From Bipolaris cookei (taxonomy: Eukaryota > Ascomycota > Dothideomycetes > Pleosporales > Pleosporaceae): 64,000 bases of DNA. The position numbers were made by a program, and so were the translations under genes. The stretch is taken from positions 124,001 through 188,000 of the forward strand of contig NRSV01000065.1 of assembly GCA_002286855.1 (NCBI GenBank), in the 5' to 3' direction. This document shows, one piece after another, positions 46,204 through 55,766 of this stretch. The notes beneath the pieces are model-generated. The model did no database searches and had not been told where the DNA came from. It saw nothing but the letters and a program-made list of their open reading frames with translations. The number at the start of each line of letters is the position of its first letter. Position 1 is the first letter of the stretch.

Positions 46204-47121
46204 ATGGTTGGGAGAAATAGAGCAAACGGCGGTGGTGGCGGCAGAGTAAAACGTAAGCAGATTCAAAGCGGAGACGGATGGACGGTTATCACGCATGGGT
46301 TATCCAAGGTTTCGCTCAGCGAGAAGAGCCAAGGTGCTGCGGCTCTGCCTACGCGGATTGTCAAGGATCTGACAGCCGAGAAGTTGCTAGGGGATTTTAA
46401 GGCGCTGCAGGAGAGATGGGAGGATACGGCGCTTGCGGCTCAGGTTGATGGGGTTATCGAGGGTAGAGAGTGGGGGGTTGAAGAAGCAGTGTGTATAGGT
46501 ATTGGCAGTTTTAGTAGGGACTGGGCGCATCGGTGGAGGAGTCTGTGGCAGCTTGTACTATTTGATCATGTTGTTGGACGACGTAAGTTCTTCTTCTTCT
46601 TCTTTACCTGCCCAAGTCTTGCTAATCTCACATCTAACACCCCATGCACAGTCAAAAAACGCAGCAACAAGACTGAGATACATTGCTATGCTCAAGACCC
46701 AGCTTTCACACCTCTCGACACCGAGTTCCTGTCCCTTCTCTCCGTTACAACTCTGGAGTCCGGTCTCGAAGCGAAAATCACAGCAAAATCGTTTGTCTGT
46801 TCGCCGTTTGTGGATTGGTTCTTGCTCCTTCCTACGTTTCTGGCCCATAGGGATCCCGTGCTGTATGTTGGCAATGAGATTCTAGATGATTACAGCATGT
46901 ATGCGCAGAGCGAGGAGAAGAAGGAGAAGCTACAGGAGTGTAATGAGGTGGGGAAGAAATGGTTGGTGGGTAGGGAGGTGGTCAAGTTGTGCGAGTTTGA
47001 GAAACATGGGAATGCGTTGAATGGGATGGTTGTTTATTTGAGGGATATTGGGGCTGAGAACGAGGGTGGTGATGTTGAAGACAAGAAGGGGAAAGCTCAG
47101 GATGGTGAGAAAGATAAGTAG
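46204..47121 (+). CDS. SRR1-like domain protein
   Basis: Exons 46204..46582 and 46652..47121 give 282 residues. The 69 bp intron (donor GTAAGT, acceptor CACAG) has no stop and is a multiple of three. The whole locus is therefore also one uninterrupted 305-codon frame, but only splicing yields continuous family-like sequence. A basic Gly-rich start (VGRNRANGGGGGRVKRKQ) is followed by the SRR1-like domain, with WGVEEAVCIGIGSFSRDW, an EIHCYAQDPAFTPLDTEFL segment and LYVGNEILDDY. SRR1 was first described in Arabidopsis circadian and phytochrome regulation; the fungal and animal proteins are poorly characterised. The Lys/Glu-rich tail is low complexity. The gene converges on the NSRP1-like gene, 165 bp away. 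Confidence 0.88.
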   Translation: MVGRNRANGGGGGRVKRKQIQSGDGWTVITHGLSKVSLSEKSQGAAALPTRIVKDLTAEKLLGDFKALQERWEDTALAAQVDGVIEGREWGVEEAVCIGIGSFSRDWAHRWRSLWQLVLFDHVVGRRKFFFFFFTCPSLANLTSNTPCTVKKRSNKTEIHCYAQDPAFTPLDTEFLSLLSVTTLESGLEAKITAKSFVCSPFVDWFLLLPTFLAHRDPVLYVGNEILDDYSMYAQSEEKKEKLQECNEVGKKWLVGREVVKLCEFEKHGNALNGMVVYLRDIGAENEGGDVEDKKGKAQDGEKDK

Positions 47122-47286
47122 AAGTGGAAGAGCAGCTGGGGTGAGATTAATAGATGCCTTGGGTAGTGAAAAGACCAAGGCACAATCACTATGCTCCCAA
47201 CCTACGAATCCACTCACATGGACATTACAGAATCGGTTCATGGCTCAAATCTAAAATTATCAAAAAGGGGTATCATTACTCTCTAT

Positions 47287-48534
47287 TTACTTTCCGCTGG
47301 CAGCCGCTTTTGCTGCTGCTGCCTCCCTCTTTCTCTGTAAGTACCTCTCCTTTGCACTACTAATATCCTGATCCGTCTTCTGACTCTTCCTCGCGCGTTC
47401 AATCTTCGCCTGCTCCTCTGCCTCCTCCTCTGCCTTTCTCTTATTTGCAGCTTCTATTTGCTCGGCAATCATGGCAGTTTGACGCTCTCTCTGCGCATTA
47501 CGACCTCCTTTGTGAATGCCATGTGAGGGAGGCGTGTACTTGGGTGCGGCTGTGGCGGCAGAGGAAGAGGCAGAAGCTATAGAAGTGGGTTTGGGCTTTG
47601 CAATGATGTTGAGACCGGCAGAGAGAAGTTGGCGATGATCGGCTACTTGGCCATCATCATTGAGTACAACCTTCTTTCCTTGCTTGCGCAGCTCCTCTGC
47701 TATCTCGGCGTCGGTCTTTTCCTTTTCGGTTTCCTCGGCTGGTAGCTTAACGCCTTCTTTGAGGGCGCGCGCGGCGGCCTCCATGGTTTCCTGATGTCGT
47801 CGTTCCCGCTCAGCAAGCATTTGCTTGTGGAAGCCCTGCATGCCAAACTTCTTCTTCATGCCCTCTTCTTCCTCTAGCCGTTTCTTCTCCTCTTCCTCGG
47901 CCTTGCGCGTCTCTTCCTGCTGCGCTTTGTATGCGCCAGTCACAAACTTCTCCTTGTCGGCGAATTCGTCGCCTTCAGCTTCTCGCTCACGTTGTAAGAG
48001 CTTGTCACGCGCGCGTAGTTGGTCCTTTTTCCGCTGTTCGGCCGACTCGAAGAGCGCGTCCATGTACTTGGGTTTCCGTTGGGCAGCGTCTTCGCGGTCG
48101 GCTGCCGCTTTTGCAGCATCTTGGGCATGTATGGCATCGTAGGCGGCGTCGTAGTCGTAGATGGTGGCATCGGCTTCTAGGGCTTCCTGTGCCCGTTTTT
48201 CAGCTTCGGCGGCGCTGGCGGAGTATGCGACATTGGTAGGATCATCTTCTTTTGGCTTGGGTTTCTTGCTCGGAGGGGCTGGCTGTTGGCCCTTTCTCTG
48301 TTTTGCTGGGGCGGGTTTCGAAGGTTCTGATGAAGCAGATGCGAGTGTGTCTTCAAAATTGAGCTCTCCAATTTCTTGGACGCCATCTGCTGCCTTTGCT
48401 TTGCCTTTTACGTCGTCGTCTTCATCGTCACCAAATAGCGGTTTCTTCTTGTTTCCAAGTCCTGGTTTCGCTCCAGCTTTGGCAAGCGGATTGTTGCCCT
48501 TGGCTTTTACATTTAGCCCAAACTTGAATGACAT
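47287..48534 (-). CDS. NSRP1-like (DUF2040) nuclear splicing regulatory protein
   Basis: A single exon of 415 residues from ATG 48534, where the protein begins MSFKFGLNVKAKG; upstream in-frame codons are less conserved in character. The DUF2040 region covers about residues 120-250. It contains the conserved YDYDAAYDAIH and RKPKYMDALFESAEQRKKD segments, followed by a long Glu/Lys/Arg helix. Human NSRP1 (CCDC55) is a nuclear speckle protein that influences alternative splicing. The C-terminal half is low-complexity, rich in Ala, Lys and Glu. It is divergent from the NFKBIL1-like gene and convergent with the SRR1-like gene. Confidence 0.9.
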   Translation of the reverse strand: MSFKFGLNVKAKGNNPLAKAGAKPGLGNKKKPLFGDDEDDDVKGKAKAADGVQEIGELNFEDTLASASSEPSKPAPAKQRKGQQPAPPSKKPKPKEDDPTNVAYSASAAEAEKRAQEALEADATIYDYDAAYDAIHAQDAAKAAADREDAAQRKPKYMDALFESAEQRKKDQLRARDKLLQREREAEGDEFADKEKFVTGAYKAQQEETRKAEEEEKKRLEEEEGMKKKFGMQGFHKQMLAERERRHQETMEAAARALKEGVKLPAEETEKEKTDAEIAEELRKQGKKVVLNDDGQVADHRQLLSAGLNIIAKPKPTSIASASSSAATAAPKYTPPSHGIHKGGRNAQRERQTAMIAEQIEAANKRKAEEEAEEQAKIERARKSQKTDQDISSAKERYLQRKREAAAAKAAASGK

Positions 48535-48741
48535 GATGTGTGTTGTTGCTAGGTGATAGGCCAAGTCGCGAACGCGAGTTGGATGTCGCATGCCAAGGCC
48601 TTCGCGCACCAGTGAGATCATCAGCACCTCCGCACCTCCTCCGCATCCAACTTTGTTCCATCGTCACAGTCGCAGGCAACCTGCGCACATTCCTTTTATC
48701 ACTTATGCAAGGCTGGATGTTCAGGGATCACAGTCCTCAAT
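48535..48741. promoter_or_regulatory. Shared divergent promoter, NSRP1-like / NFKBIL1-like
   Basis: Only 207 bp separate the two start codons, so both promoters and 5' UTRs overlap or abut. No TATA box was seen. Confidence 0.55.
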
Positions 48742-49794
48742 ATGGAGGAGCAGGCTAGCGGTGCGACTGAGGACAGCCTCTACGCCAAAGCCAAAGCTTC
48801 ACCATTTCACTTCAAGTCTAGCTCCACACGCCGCTCCAGGCGCCGCGATAGCGAGGACAATCACGAGGATGCCGACAAGCACAGTCGCAAGAGACGCAAA
48901 GCAGATCAAGATGAGGATGCGCGACGGAACCACCGGCATTCAAGACGTAAACACAAACACAAGCATCGGACTCATCATGACCGTCATCCCACGTCCACCC
49001 GAGACGGCGCGTACTATGACCCAGACCACCGGCATCGGGAATCTTTGTTCGACAATCTGGAAGAATCAGGAGCCACATCTCCAGGAACGGCACCCGAAGA
49101 TGCATTCCGCGAGTCTCTCTTCGACGCGCTTGCCGACGATGAGGGTGCTGCGTATTGGGAAGGCGTATACGGCCAACCTGTCCATATTTATCCCGATGTA
49201 AAACCGGGTGCAGATGGAAAGCTGGAGCGCATGACCGAGGACGAGTATGCCGACTATGTGCGCACCAAAATGTGGGAAAAGAGTCACCAGCACATCCTCG
49301 AGGAACGTGAAGCGAAAGAGCGAGCACGCCAGAAGCGAAAGGCACAGCAGAGCCAACTTGACGAGGAGCTCGAACGCGAAGATGCAGAAAGGGAGAACAT
49401 ACGACGCCGTATGGAGGAAAGTCTGCGCCGGGGCGAAGAGCGCAAGAAGGCCAAAGAAGCAGAGGCTGCTTGGGATAGTTATACGGCCAAGTGGGATAGT
49501 CTAAAGAATGCTCAGCACCCGGGTGACGGAGCAGCCACCAAGGCATGCGACCTTATTCCATGGCCCGTAGTGTCGGGACAAGCAAAGCATGTGTCAAAAG
49601 ATGAAATCGAGCGTTTCTTACGGGCTTCCAAGTCGTGGCGAGAGGACTCTGCTGCACTCCTCAAAGCCGAGCGAGTTCGCTGGCATCCTGACAAGATGCA
49701 ACAACGGTTCAGAGAACATATGAATGCAGATACCATGAAACTAGTCACCGCCGTCTTCCAAATCATTGACCAGTTGTGGAACAACCGACGCTGA
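48742..49794 (+). CDS. NFKBIL1-like protein with degenerate J-like C-terminus
   Basis: A single exon of 350 residues. The N-terminal third is strongly basic and His/Arg/Lys-rich (SRKRRK, HRRHKHKH-like runs), typical of nuclear proteins. The repeated ESLFDNLEESG / ESLFDALADDEG elements and an acidic patch follow. A long charged helix comes next (about 180-250), and the C-terminal domain has AERVRWHPDKMQQRF (about 305-320), resembling the HPD loop of J-domains. This order matches the NFKBIL1 family, whose members are nuclear and linked to mRNA processing. The HPD is present, but chaperone activity is not established for the family. It is divergent from the NSRP1-like gene. Confidence 0.85.
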   Translation: MEEQASGATEDSLYAKAKASPFHFKSSSTRRSRRRDSEDNHEDADKHSRKRRKADQDEDARRNHRHSRRKHKHKHRTHHDRHPTSTRDGAYYDPDHRHRESLFDNLEESGATSPGTAPEDAFRESLFDALADDEGAAYWEGVYGQPVHIYPDVKPGADGKLERMTEDEYADYVRTKMWEKSHQHILEEREAKERARQKRKAQQSQLDEELEREDAERENIRRRMEESLRRGEERKKAKEAEAAWDSYTAKWDSLKNAQHPGDGAATKACDLIPWPVVSGQAKHVSKDEIERFLRASKSWREDSAALLKAERVRWHPDKMQQRFREHMNADTMKLVTAVFQIIDQLWNNRR

Positions 49795-50092
49795 TGCGGT
49801 TGAAAAATGCACAAAGGACACGGCCTGACAAGGTTTTTACGAAACTGTATCCTTAAGATACCCAATCAAAGATGCGCCGGCTGTGATATAGGGTTGTTTT
49901 AATCTATGAATCCAAAACCACCACTTCCCCTTCTTGGCAACACGTCACCACCCGTCATCGTCGCAAGTCCTCGGATCTCCAAAGTCCTTGGCGTAATGTA
50001 TCTACTACCGTACCACATGGTTTGCCACATGGTGGAACACACGATTATGCCGATCATGCCTCGAAAAGTCCCCGAGCGGTGATCTAGAGACC

Positions 50093-50099
50093 GGCTAAA
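50093..50099 (+). promoter_or_regulatory. XlnR-type site GGCTAAA (distal)
   Basis: An exact GGCTAAA, about 770 bp upstream of the xylanase start. The motif is established for XlnR/Xyr1; function here is inferred. Confidence 0.4.
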
Positions 50100-50590
50100 T
50101 GCTTGTTCGCCAGGCGTAACTACTTTCAACCCCTCTTTGATCAATCCATTTCTGATCATGTGCTGGCGTCCCATGCCCAGAAATTGATATGAGGTACAAG
50201 CTACTGATGTACGAATAGATTGGTGGGCCAACGCACGGCAATTCTTAGCTTAACTCTTGGGTGAGCTTGATCAGTCAGTGAAAGCTTGTACCTTACCACG
50301 ATGCAAAGGACCAAGACTTGTAGTGACAAAACACTCCAAAACAGAAAAAAAATAGGATTCGGTTGCAGCGGGCCGGTACTTTCCTGGTCATACCATTATG
50401 CTCTATGATTTACCATGACTGCATCAGCCTTTGTCGGGCCTATAACATGGGAAGTCAGCATCGACTATTGCTTGGATCCCTGGAATAATAAGTTTCAAAT
50501 CTGAGAATTTCGCCACTGCGAATACCAAAGCCGAATTCGATTACGCCTTTGAACCCAGAATAGCCGGTGGTTTCTGCTACTCTGAAGTGC

Positions 50591-50597
50591 GGCTAAA
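50591..50597 (+). promoter_or_regulatory. XlnR-type site GGCTAAA (proximal)
   Basis: An exact GGCTAAA, about 270 bp upstream of the xylanase start and 200 bp upstream of the TATA box, a usual place for this activator. Confidence 0.5.
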
Positions 50598-50790
50598 ACA
50601 TTCGGCGGCCGTTCGCGTGATGCCGCCCCTATGCCCTTTATTGCAGCGGTGGCTATATCCCGTTCAATAAACAATTATCTCAACACAGACATATGATAAT
50701 TTGTAAAGCCTTGTCTGATGCATCACGTTGCCACTTGTGTTCGGAAGTCCCTAGCAACAATCATCCTGGTATAACCGCCATCAGTGCACA

Positions 50791-50796
50791 TATAAA
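50791..50796 (+). promoter_or_regulatory. TATA box of the xylanase gene
   Basis: TATAAA, 72 bp upstream of the ATG, matches the core promoter of highly inducible secreted-enzyme genes. Confidence 0.6.
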
Positions 50797-50862
50797 GGAA
50801 CGCATTGCCCAGAACAAAGAAGACCATTGAGTATTTCCACAACTTCTACTTCAATCGACATC

Positions 50863-51709
50863 ATGGTTGCCTTCTCTTCTTTCTTGCTTGCTCTTAGCAG
50901 CGCCTTTACGGTCCTCGCCTCGCCCCTCAACCTCGTTCTGGATGCAAAGGCCCGCCACGAGGCAGCCAGTCTGAGCACTCGCTCCACTCAACCTGGAACT
51001 GGTGTTGACAACGGCTACTTCTATTCCTTCTGGACTGATGGCCAAGGACAAGTTACTTACAACAACGGCCCTGGTGGCCAGTACAGCGTGCAGTGGAACA
51101 ACGTGAACAATTTCGTGGCCGGCAAGGGACGGTACGTAGACTGCAGTATATCCGTGTGGCAACTTTTTACCACGATACTAACAGAACCCCCAAGAAACCC
51201 TGGCACCACCCAGCCATTCACATACAGTGGTACCTGGAACGCACAAAACGTCAACTCTTACATTTCCGTGTACGGCTGGACCCGTAACCCTCTTGTCGAA
51301 TACTACATTGTCGAAGCCTACGGCTCCTACAACCCTTCTTCTGCTGCTCAGATCAAGGGTTCCATCACAATTGATAATGGTACATACGACATCCTACAAA
51401 CCACACGCTACAACCAGCCTTCTATCGATGGTACCGCCACCTTCCAGCAGTTCTGGTCTGTCCGCCGTGACAAGCGTGTCGGCGGCACCGTCACCATTCA
51501 GGTAACGTCTCTCCCCCCCCCCACCCCCATCTTAGATGTAATCTCAAACCCACGTGTGAGCTACCGAAGCTAACAGGGGGTCGTTTCTCAAACAGGCCCA
51601 TTTCGATGCCTGGACCAAATACGGTTTGACGCTTGGTCAGCATAACTACCAGATCCTTGCTACCGAAGGTTACCAGAGCTCCGGCTCGGCTTCCATTACC
51701 GTTCAGTGA
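50863..51709 (+). CDS. Secreted endo-1,4-beta-xylanase, GH11
   Basis: Three exons (50863..51131, 51195..51501, 51596..51709) give 229 residues. A signal peptide of about 19 residues is followed by a propeptide ending in LSTR near residue 40. The GH11 jelly-roll runs from GVDNGYFYSFWTDGQG to the end. The nucleophile is E125 in PLVEYYIVE and the acid/base is E216 in ATEGYQSSGS. Both catalytic glutamates and the thumb-region segment are intact. It would cut internal bonds of arabinoxylan outside the cell, in saprotrophy or plant infection. The first intron must use the acceptor at 51193-51194 (CCAAG), because the stronger-looking ACAG at 51181-51184 breaks the frame. The upstream TATA box and GGCTAAA sites fit XlnR induction. 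Confidence 0.96.
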
Positions 51710-51751
51710 TCCTAGACGCTTGTTTGGAGGCGAACGTGGGAGTAAGTAGAG

Positions 51752-51755
<4 letters not shown>

Positions 51756-51790
<35 letters not shown>
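51756..51790. repeat. (TG)n microsatellite
   Basis: An uninterrupted 35 bp TG run begins 47 bp after the xylanase stop codon, so it probably lies in the 3' UTR. Confidence 0.9.
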
Positions 51791-51791
<1 letters not shown>

Positions 51792-52400
51792 TGTAGGTTT
51801 GCAAGGGGTGTTAGGGACTGGTATCCCTGTTCTCATGTATATGTTCTACACAATCTTTAGCTGTAATCAAAAATCACTATTTTTCCAGTTTTTCTTTTCG
51901 AGAAGATTGTATACATTTCTGCTAAAAGTCCGTGTTCACAATGATGCCCCATATCCTAATGATCCAATTTTCCATGTGTTCCCTTGAATATTTTGCTACG
52001 TACATGTACAGACAATAAGACCACAAAAGTAAGCTGACATAATGATCCCCCTCCCCTTAACTCCCGGGTCACTCCCGCTGACACAATGTTTCATCTGCAA
52101 ACCCTCTTGTTTTGAAGCATACCCACGCACAAAGGCGGCGGGATGGGGAGGTGTGTGAGAGAGAGGTTGTGTTGAAGCAATTAATCTGAAGGAACTCTAC
52201 ATCAGGGGGTATGCTTATTCACTGTTTCAGCAGCGTTAGGCACAGTGGTTTGTGCAGTGTCTATGGTGTTACGGGGGATATGAAGAGAGAAGGGTCAGTA
52301 AAAAATGGAATGTCGTTGTTCAGAGTAAGTATGCGTTCCAAGCTCGATTTCTTTCTTTCCTGAAGCGAAAAAGGGGGACGGAGGTTCTGAATAAAGATAT

Positions 52401-52465
52401 GTGTGTGTGTGTGTATTCAACAACAACAACAAGAAGAAGAAGAAGAAGAAGAAGAAGAAGAAGAA
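52401..52465. repeat. Composite microsatellite (TG)7-(CAA)5-(AAG)11
   Basis: Three different simple repeats abut: GT units at 52401-52414, CAA units at 52418-52432 and AAG units at 52431-52465. The purine-rich strand is the plus strand. Confidence 0.9.
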
Positions 52466-52604
52466 TAAACGAGTTGCTTTGGGAAAGCAGCAACGACATA
52501 TACCTTACAACTCCTAGCCACACTGCACTTTGGAAACCAGTCAAAGGCTAGACTTGGGTTGTACGTGAAGAAAAAATATCAAGCAAGTCTACGAGTACAT
52601 ACAA

Positions 52605-52628
52605 AACAACAACAACAACAACAACAAC
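52605..52628. repeat. (AAC)8 microsatellite
   Basis: Eight AAC units, 140 bp after the composite tract. Confidence 0.9.
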
Positions 52629-53337
52629 CTGGATCTCAAAATCAGAACTAAGATAGCCATCAAAGCCCCTTTCACCCAAGAAATTGCCTTGTAATTTTTC
52701 CTTTTCTCCAACATGATTCTCGCATATGCCTATAGCGTTACATCCGCTTGTGCAAACCTGTTTACCGCAGGCATAGCGTTGTAGATGAGATTGAAATATG
52801 CTAACATGAGTTTCGGGAGTGACCGGGTAGAAAAAAAAAGGGCGCGTTCGGGAATCAAGACTGATGATGCTTGGATTAAGGCCGCATCCTGGTGCAGCGT
52901 CGTTGTTTTTCCTTCCGCAGAGAATGACTGGGCGTTTAGTATTGAGACTCGCTTGTGGGAGCAAGACAGAGTGAAGTAGAAAAGAATTTGTTCAACATTT
53001 ATAAATATGTAATGGCCATTGTACGAAATTAATACACTACTTCTATTTCATGGGACGATACGGATAATAAATAATGTAAGAGAATCCATTTACCAGTCGA
53101 CAACTAGTTTGCTACCAGGTCGTGTTATCCGTCCTGCAGCATGTGGGTACGCACGGGAGATGAACAACAAGACTCTGAGGTGTTCTAGAATACCAACGCA
53201 TACTTTCCTTCCTTCTTGAGGCCGAGTCATGACTATACATTCGCGGAGTACGCGCTCTAGTAGATAATCTTGCCGAGGAAGCACCGCTACATGTGTACCC
53301 TCTCTTGGCACACCACCGATGTCTACGCAGAAGACAA

Positions 53338-54722
53338 TCAGTCCTTCTTTAGATAATTCACCAGGTCGACCATTTCAGCACGCGACATGGCAGAACTGAT
53401 AGTCTGATAGGCTTCACAGAGAATCCAGAGAGGAAAGACGACCCAGAGACCATTGAAGAATGTAAGATAGAGCCAGCTGAGTACTTGTTAGTTCTGGAGT
53501 CCTCAAAGCCAACGAAATATCCAAGAGTGAAACTGTTGATATCTAAAAGCGACATGTTGAGTTCAAGATGGAGACTGTGGTACGTTGCGTCGACTTGTGT
53601 CGTGCTGTGTATCGAGGGATAGGAGGGTTATTGTGGGCCAGTCGGCCAGCAGCCAGTGATTATGCAGGGCCAACACATCAAGTTTGAATGTCAGAAGTTC
53701 TAGACAAGACGTTGCTGTTTGGCGTCGATGCAAGGTACATGTGCAACGACATCGGGGACGCCGGCTATCCAACCGGGCTTGGCGTGGGCCGTTTACTTAT
53801 CGAAACGCAGACATGCGAGAAAGCGATGTTGGCCAGGAACAAGGCATGGAAAAAAAGGGGAAAATGCACTTACAGGTACATCCAGTTGCTGGTATCGAGA
53901 TTGGGACTTCCCGTCAGCCACTCGGGTGCGAATGTCATCCAGCCTAGTGGAGCGGTGAACCACGTGTCAGCCTCATACTCGCAACAACGCAGTGTCGTCT
54001 CGCCTCAACAATTGCTCGGGCCGGGCCCACATGTCGCCTCACCAATAGTGATGACAGCGACGAGTTTCACATGTTACATCTCTACCGCAACAAAAACAGA
54101 CTGATGTTTATTGTGACTTACCTCCATATATCTCTGCCGTGGCTAGAACTATCATCCAGAAATACTTTTTCAGCACACCTTTCTTTTCACCCTTGGAGAG
54201 GAGATAGCAGATCCAACACGCTAACGGGCCAGCCACGAAAACCGTCAGAATCTCGAGCGTGACGACGGTCAGATCGGTACCGCCCCATCGCTTGTCCGCC
54301 TTCGCATACTCCTGCCACAGTCGGCTGAACGGACCAGTCCCATAGTTTGCGCCGTAGAGCAAATCCTCCCGACCGAGCCAATACACATCCGGAGGCGTGA
54401 AGAGGGTGATGTGTGGATGATGGCGAGATGCGGCTGAGAAGGAAGTCGGGAGTGAATACGTGACGAAGAAACAATTCCAGAGGAAGGAGCCTTCAAAGAC
54501 AAAGTGGATCAGAGCGTCAAACAGGTGCCAGATGAACAGAATGCGCGTCTTTGTGGTCGTGGCTTTGGGCAAGATTTTGACGGATGCTGCATATGCGCCG
54601 CCAAGAAGAGCCAGGACGGCCAGGAGCGACACGATGGTTGTTGCGTCGATTTCCGGGCCGGAGCGAGGGATAGGCGGCGGGGGAGGCGGAGGCGGAGCCT
54701 TCTTGCTACCAAAGAAGGTCAT
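53338..54722 (-). CDS. 3-beta-hydroxysteroid delta8-delta7 isomerase (EBP/EXPERA family)
   Basis: Three exons (54722..54122, 53943..53874, 53476..53338) give 269 residues. EXPERA-domain membrane segments start near residue 28. The EBP signatures are FEGSFLWN, EYAKADKRWGGTDLTVVTLE and, after splicing, YGGWMTFAPEWLTGSPNLD. The final exon adds the last membrane helix, WLYLTFFNGLWVVFPLWI. The family isomerises the delta8 double bond of sterol intermediates in the ER; in fungi the classical ergosterol enzyme is the unrelated Erg2, so this EBP-like protein may act alongside it. The N-terminus has eight consecutive prolines. Introns are 178 and 397 bp, long for this window; the 397 bp intron has GTAAGT and an ACTAAC branch site before TACTCAG. 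Confidence 0.9.
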
Positions 54723-55766
54723 TGTGACACATAAATGGCAGAGGCAAGGTCACGATGGTGGATCGGGTGGGAATAGGCCGAAGAATGCTGTGAACTGTTT
54801 GTGCTTGGACGAGATGAAGTTGGGAGGACGACTCAGTGCCCAATCGTGAAATCGCATAGAGGACTAGTTGGCCAGAAAGCGGCAGGCGGTCAGCGCCTGA
54901 CAGGCATTACCTCCGAGGCAGAACTTCTAGCGAACAGTCACATGGCCTGGCAGGCCCACGATCCAGGCTCAATGGCCTTATATTCGGCCGTAGTAATGCT
55001 CACGGGGTATATCGAAAGTGGGGGCATCGTGAGATTCGGGTAAGTTTTTATGCCATGTCTTTTGCATTGCTACTGCTATATAGGGCCGAGTGTCCCGCTT
55101 CCTCCCGGGGCTGAGCGACAACCCTCGAAACCACCACACACAATCGGGACAAGCCCAGCCAAAAACACAATCTCAACCGACGCAATTTGATACTTCTTAC
55201 AACAACCAACTTGCACTGTCTGTCCTAGTGCCTATATACGAGCATCCGAATCGACGAATCCTGGGAATAACAGAGAGAAAACACGCTTCAAATGCAAATC
55301 AAAACCATGCTTTTGCGAACCACAGATCAGAAACGACCGTCAACAAACGCCGGGGACCAGAGTGGAATCGCTCATGGAGCATCGCAGTCCGCTCAACAGT
55401 CGGAGAGAGAGAAAAAAAAAATGACCAGATAATAAGCTCACCCAAGGAACACCATGATGAAAACCAGTTTGCGCCCATAAGAAGAAAGAGATGCAGGAAA
55501 GACCAATGTGGAAATGCAGCAAACAGGCCGGCCGAATGATGCTACAAGGGCGATGTCCTGAGGACGGCGCAAAAAAGGCAATGGCTGGCCCACAACAACG
55601 TTTCGTACCATGATGAAGAAGATTCGTGAGCGCTCTGTACCTGGAGGACCAGGAACGTCCGCTCCACTTGGCCGATCATTCTGGTCGTAAGCGTACTTCG
55701 TGTCCAAGGAGATTCGTTAAACGGAAAAAAAGCATCCGTGATTCAGGTAAGATGGCGAGTTTTTGT
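54723..55766. other. 1 kb spacer, no supported gene
   Basis: Contains the EBP promoter at its left and the 3' UTR of the CBM21 gene at its right. A 149-codon plus-strand frame at 55.1-55.5 kb is Gln/Asn/Thr-rich without domain and is not called. Confidence 0.45.

Larger units (their letters stand above)
49795..50862. promoter_or_regulatory. Xylanase upstream region
   Basis: This 1.07 kb spacer has no supported gene. Two exact GGCTAAA motifs (50093-50099 and 50591-50597) match the XlnR/Xyr1 xylanase activator site, and TATAAA lies at 50791-50796. The left end must also carry the 3' UTR of the NFKBIL1-like gene. Confidence 0.5.
51710..53337. other. Microsatellite-rich spacer
   Basis: No supported gene in 1.6 kb between the xylanase stop and the EBP stop. 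It holds four simple-sequence tracts (TG, TG-CAA-AAG composite, AAC), listed separately, and AT-rich 3' flanks. Confidence 0.5.

Noticed and set aside
51595..52630. Microsatellites considered as a CRISPR-like array
   Set aside because: They are simple 2-3 bp repeats with no spacers, in a eukaryotic genome.
53563..53772. 69-codon frame inside the long EBP intron
   Set aside because: Arg/Cys/His-rich random-like sequence that does not splice in frame with the EBP exons.
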